Positions 5,934 to 7,860 of a DNA stretch of 7,860 bases are shown one piece after another (positions within the stretch are counted from its first letter, which is position 1; the number at the start of each line of letters is the position of its first letter). This DNA comes from Pseudomonadota bacterium. GTDB lineage: Bacteria; Pseudomonadota; Gammaproteobacteria; Steroidobacterales; Steroidobacteraceae. The notes below the pieces were generated by a model. It did no database searches, was not told the origin of the DNA, and was given only the letters and a program-made list of their open reading frames with translations. The position numbers and the translations under genes are program-made. The stretch lies in the NCBI GenBank assembly GCA_021779875.1, contig JAJXZV010000448.1, positions 1 to 7,860 of the forward strand, given 5' to 3'.

Positions 5934-7160
5934 TCAGCACACCGTGGCCGGCGGCGCCGTGAACGCCGGCAGCGTCACCGGTTCGCGCCGGCTGCCGAAG
6001 TCGAGCGCCGCGGCCAGGTTCCTCGCCGTGCGATCGCGCAGCCTCATGGGCTCGAGGTTCCAGCGCCACTCGATCATGCGCAGCACCGAGCAGTGCTCGT
6101 AGGGCCCCGCCTTCTCGATCTTGCGCGGCGCGAACGGACCCATGGCGATCGCCGGAACGCGAAACCCCAGCCGCTCGAGGTCCGGGAACGGACCGGGCCC
6201 CGTCTGCACCGTGTCATCCTGGCATCGCGGCGGCGGCACGTGGTCGAAGAAGCCGCCGTGCTCGTCGAAGTTGAGCACGAACACCATGCGCTGCCATTGG
6301 GGCCCCGCTTTGAGGGCGTCGTGAACGCGCGCGACGAATTGCTCGGCGACCAGCACGCTGCCCTTGGGGTGGTAGTCGTTGGAAGTGCCGTTGTCTTCGG
6401 CGGCATCCGTGTAATCCGGGTCCACGAACACCACGTTGGGCAGCGTGCCCGCGTGCGCATCCTCCCAGAACTGCTCGATGGGATGCGTGATGGCGTCGTA
6501 CCGCTTGCTCTTGAAAAGGCCGGTCATCGGTTCGCCATGGTGGTAATAGCCGGCGCGAAGTCCCGCATCCGCGGCTCGGTCGAATATCGTCGTCGAGATG
6601 AGGCAGGGTCGTTCCGCGTCGCTCTTCGGGAAGCCGTCGGGCATGCCCACCTGCGTGGTGCCGCTCAGCTGGTACAGGCGGTTCTCCCACGTCGGGCCCA
6701 TCATCGAGCAGAAGTAGTGGTCGAAGGTCGTGTATCCGGCGGCGAGCGCGCTCAGGATCGGCAGGTCCTGCTGCCGGTAATAGCCGATCGGAAACCGGTC
6801 GCCCGCCGGAGCCGTCTTCAGGAAGCCGTCGCAGCGGCCGGCCGCGAATTGCGCGGCCGACCCCTGCCACGAATGATCCGGGTCGCTCAGTCGGCATCCC
6901 TGCCACTCCGGCGCGAGCGGGTAGGTCTGGTGCACCACGCCCTCGACGTCCGCGAAGCGCAGGCCGCCCTGCCGGCCGTTGGCACCCGGCAGCCAGCCGA
7001 GCACGTGGTCGAACGAGCGGTTCTCCATCATGAGGACCACCACAGTATCGAACGGGGCCTCCCGCGGAGACGGGAGCGCCCGGGCCGCATCCGGCAGATC
7101 GGCGGCCGCCGCGCCCGCGGCCAGGGCCAGGAAGTCGCGTCGCGTGAAGCGGGAGGTCAT
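5934..7160 (-). CDS. Tat-exported phosphoesterase (phospholipase C / AcpA-type acid phosphatase family)
   Basis: A 408-residue secreted phosphoesterase that should hydrolyse a phosphate ester such as a phospholipid head group or phosphomonoester. A twin-arginine signal is at the N-terminus (FTRRDFLALAAGA), so it is exported folded. Family motifs follow in order: MMENRSFDH at 45-52, the probable nucleophile T157 in GPTWENRLYQLSGT, the D248/D250 region (FVDPDY), and DEHGGFFDHV at 299-308, then FRVPAIAMGPFA at 333-344. It ends soon after the catalytic domain and lacks the extra C-terminal domains of large Pseudomonas PlcH-type enzymes. This fits the shorter acid-phosphatase/phospholipase forms. 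The ATG at 7160 has AGGA six bases upstream. Its stop codon lies four bases from the stop of the convergent amidohydrolase gene. The substrate is not determinable here. Confidence 0.92.
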   Translation of the reverse strand: MTSRFTRRDFLALAAGAAAADLPDAARALPSPREAPFDTVVVLMMENRSFDHVLGWLPGANGRQGGLRFADVEGVVHQTYPLAPEWQGCRLSDPDHSWQGSAAQFAAGRCDGFLKTAPAGDRFPIGYYRQQDLPILSALAAGYTTFDHYFCSMMGPTWENRLYQLSGTTQVGMPDGFPKSDAERPCLISTTIFDRAADAGLRAGYYHHGEPMTGLFKSKRYDAITHPIEQFWEDAHAGTLPNVVFVDPDYTDAAEDNGTSNDYHPKGSVLVAEQFVARVHDALKAGPQWQRMVFVLNFDEHGGFFDHVPPPRCQDDTVQTGPGPFPDLERLGFRVPAIAMGPFAPRKIEKAGPYEHCSVLRMIEWRWNLEPMRLRDRTARNLAAALDFGSRREPVTLPAFTAPPATVC

Positions 7161-7190
7161 GTCGGTCCTGTCATGGCGCGTCCTCGTTCG

Positions 7191-7196
7191 ATTGTA
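7191..7196 (-). promoter_or_regulatory. Candidate -10 element for the phosphoesterase gene
   Basis: On the minus strand TACAAT matches 5 of 6 bases of the sigma-70 -10 element, about 30 bases upstream of the phosphoesterase ATG. The base pairs at the -35 distance (around 7214-7219, CCCCAG) do not resemble TTGACA, so the promoter may need an activator or may be weak. Confidence 0.4.
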
Positions 7197-7210
7197 AGGC
7201 GATCGCGCCT
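7197..7210. promoter_or_regulatory. Dyad operator candidate between divergent -10 elements
   Basis: A perfect inverted repeat, AGGCG-atcg-CGCCT, fills the space between the minus-strand -10 (7191-7196) and the plus-strand -10 (7210-7215). Its position would let one bound protein affect both divergent genes. No regulator gene is visible in the window. Confidence 0.4.
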
Positions 7211-7215
7211 ATACT
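7210..7215 (+). promoter_or_regulatory. Candidate -10 element for the metallo-beta-lactamase-fold gene
   Basis: TATACT matches 5 of 6 bases of the -10 consensus and lies 31 bases upstream of the ATG at 7247. The -35 at 17 bases (TTCGAT, 7187-7192) is poor. Confidence 0.45.
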
Positions 7216-7246
7216 GGGGCTGGATTCCGACGAGACGGGGAACACG

Positions 7247-7860
7247 ATGACTCGCGCGCTTCGACTTTGGCCGCTGCTGACGGCGACCCAACGGTACGAA
7301 AAGGTCGTGTCGACGCGCAATCGGGGTCATGGTGAATTCATCGAGGCCCCCATCCTCGCGTATCTGATCGAGACGCCCGGCGGTCGAATCCTCTACGACG
7401 TCGGCTGCGATTATCGCAAGCTCGCGACCCCGGCACTGCGCGAGCAGTTCTTCGCCGCGAAGCGGCCGCTGATGGAGCCGCCGCACATGTCGGAGGAACA
7501 GCGCATTCCGCGCTACCTCGCGAGGCTCGGGCTCGGCGTTCGCGACGTCGACGTGGTGTTCCTCGGGCACCTGCACTGGGATCACGCGGGCGGTCTTTGC
7601 GATCTGCCCGGGTGCGAGGTGCACCTGCATCGCGACGAGCTCGCCGCCGCCCGCAGCGGCCGGGACGTCGCCGTCTTCGCGGACGAGATCGCGGCCGCCG
7701 ATTCGTGGCGGTTGCAGAGCGGCGAATACGAGGTCGCGCCGGGCGTGCGGGCGATCGCCACCCCGGGGCACACGGCCGGCCACATGTCCCTGTTCATCGA
7801 GCTGCCGCGGGGCGCGCCGGTGATCCTGTGCGGCGACGCCGCCGACCTGGCCGAGAATCT
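7247..7860 (+). CDS. Metallo-beta-lactamase-fold hydrolase, N-acyl-homoserine-lactonase-like (cut by right edge)
   Basis: The first 204 residues of a metallo-beta-lactamase-superfamily hydrolase with no signal peptide, so probably cytoplasmic. The dinuclear metal site is intact as far as visible: H108, H110, D112 and H113 in HLHWDHAGG, H175 in ATPGHTAGH, and D197 in LCGDAAD. The last histidine ligand must lie beyond the edge. The N-terminal layout (PILAYLIETPGGRILYDVG) and the 22-residue H175-D197 spacing agree with AHL lactonases such as AiiA, which open the lactone ring of quorum-sensing signals. However, the tyrosine three residues after that aspartate in AiiA is D200 here, so the substrate may be another lactone or ester. 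The ATG at 7247 follows GGGG by six bases. It is divergent from the phosphoesterase gene, with 86 bases between them. Confidence 0.88.
   Translation, partial: MTRALRLWPLLTATQRYEKVVSTRNRGHGEFIEAPILAYLIETPGGRILYDVGCDYRKLATPALREQFFAAKRPLMEPPHMSEEQRIPRYLARLGLGVRDVDVVFLGHLHWDHAGGLCDLPGCEVHLHRDELAAARSGRDVAVFADEIAAADSWRLQSGEYEVAPGVRAIATPGHTAGHMSLFIELPRGAPVILCGDAADLAEN

Noticed and set aside
6093..7250. 385-codon plus-strand frame opposite the phosphoesterase
   Set aside because: No recognisable domain; the minus strand has the Tat signal and full phosphoesterase motif set.
7157..7783. 208-codon minus-strand frame opposite the lactonase-like gene
   Set aside because: It would overlap the phosphoesterase start and the divergent promoters, and has no motif, whereas the plus strand carries HxHxDH.

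Overview
The window is high-GC bacterial DNA with densely packed genes, and it looks like a chromosomal segment from a proteobacterium. Flagellar-type chemotaxis genes, a Tat-exported phosphoesterase and strong G/C third-position bias all point that way. The gene set would fit a Gamma- or Betaproteobacterium, but nothing here fixes the genus. I see no rRNA, tRNA, CRISPR array, insertion sequence or phage gene, and no sign of recent transfer.

Left part (about 1-2780, minus strand): the start of a chemotaxis operon read right to left. Its order is a soluble methyl-accepting chemotaxis protein, then cheY, a single-domain STAS protein, and cheA, which runs off the left edge with only its first 305 residues visible. 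The cheY/STAS and STAS/cheA junctions overlap by four bases (GTGA and ATGA), so the three are probably translationally coupled. A candidate sigma-28 (FliA) promoter lies about 90 bases upstream of the receptor gene, within a pair of near-identical direct repeats spaced about three helical turns apart.

Middle (2778-3968, minus): an HPP-family membrane protein with two C-terminal CBS domains, read in the same direction as the chemotaxis genes but separated by 197 bases. Its 5' leader contains a short GC hairpin followed by seven T, which could be an attenuator.

Right part (4154-7860): an exported amidohydrolase of the YtcJ type (plus) converges on a Tat-secreted phospholipase C/acid phosphatase-type phosphoesterase (minus), with only four bases between their stop codons. 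The phosphoesterase is divergent from a metallo-beta-lactamase-fold hydrolase related to N-acyl-homoserine lactonases (plus), cut by the right edge. A small dyad sits exactly between the two divergent -10 elements.

The chemotaxis genes form one functional unit: receptor array, kinase and response regulator, plus an STAS protein of unclear role. The other genes look like separate accessory functions (ion or anion transport, periplasmic hydrolysis, possible signal-lactone hydrolysis). I found no clear case for a wholly new system. The points most worth a second look are the STAS coupling, the receptor's C-terminal motif, the FliA promoter with its repeats, the HPP leader, the divergent operator, and the lactonase-like enzyme that lacks the family tyrosine.
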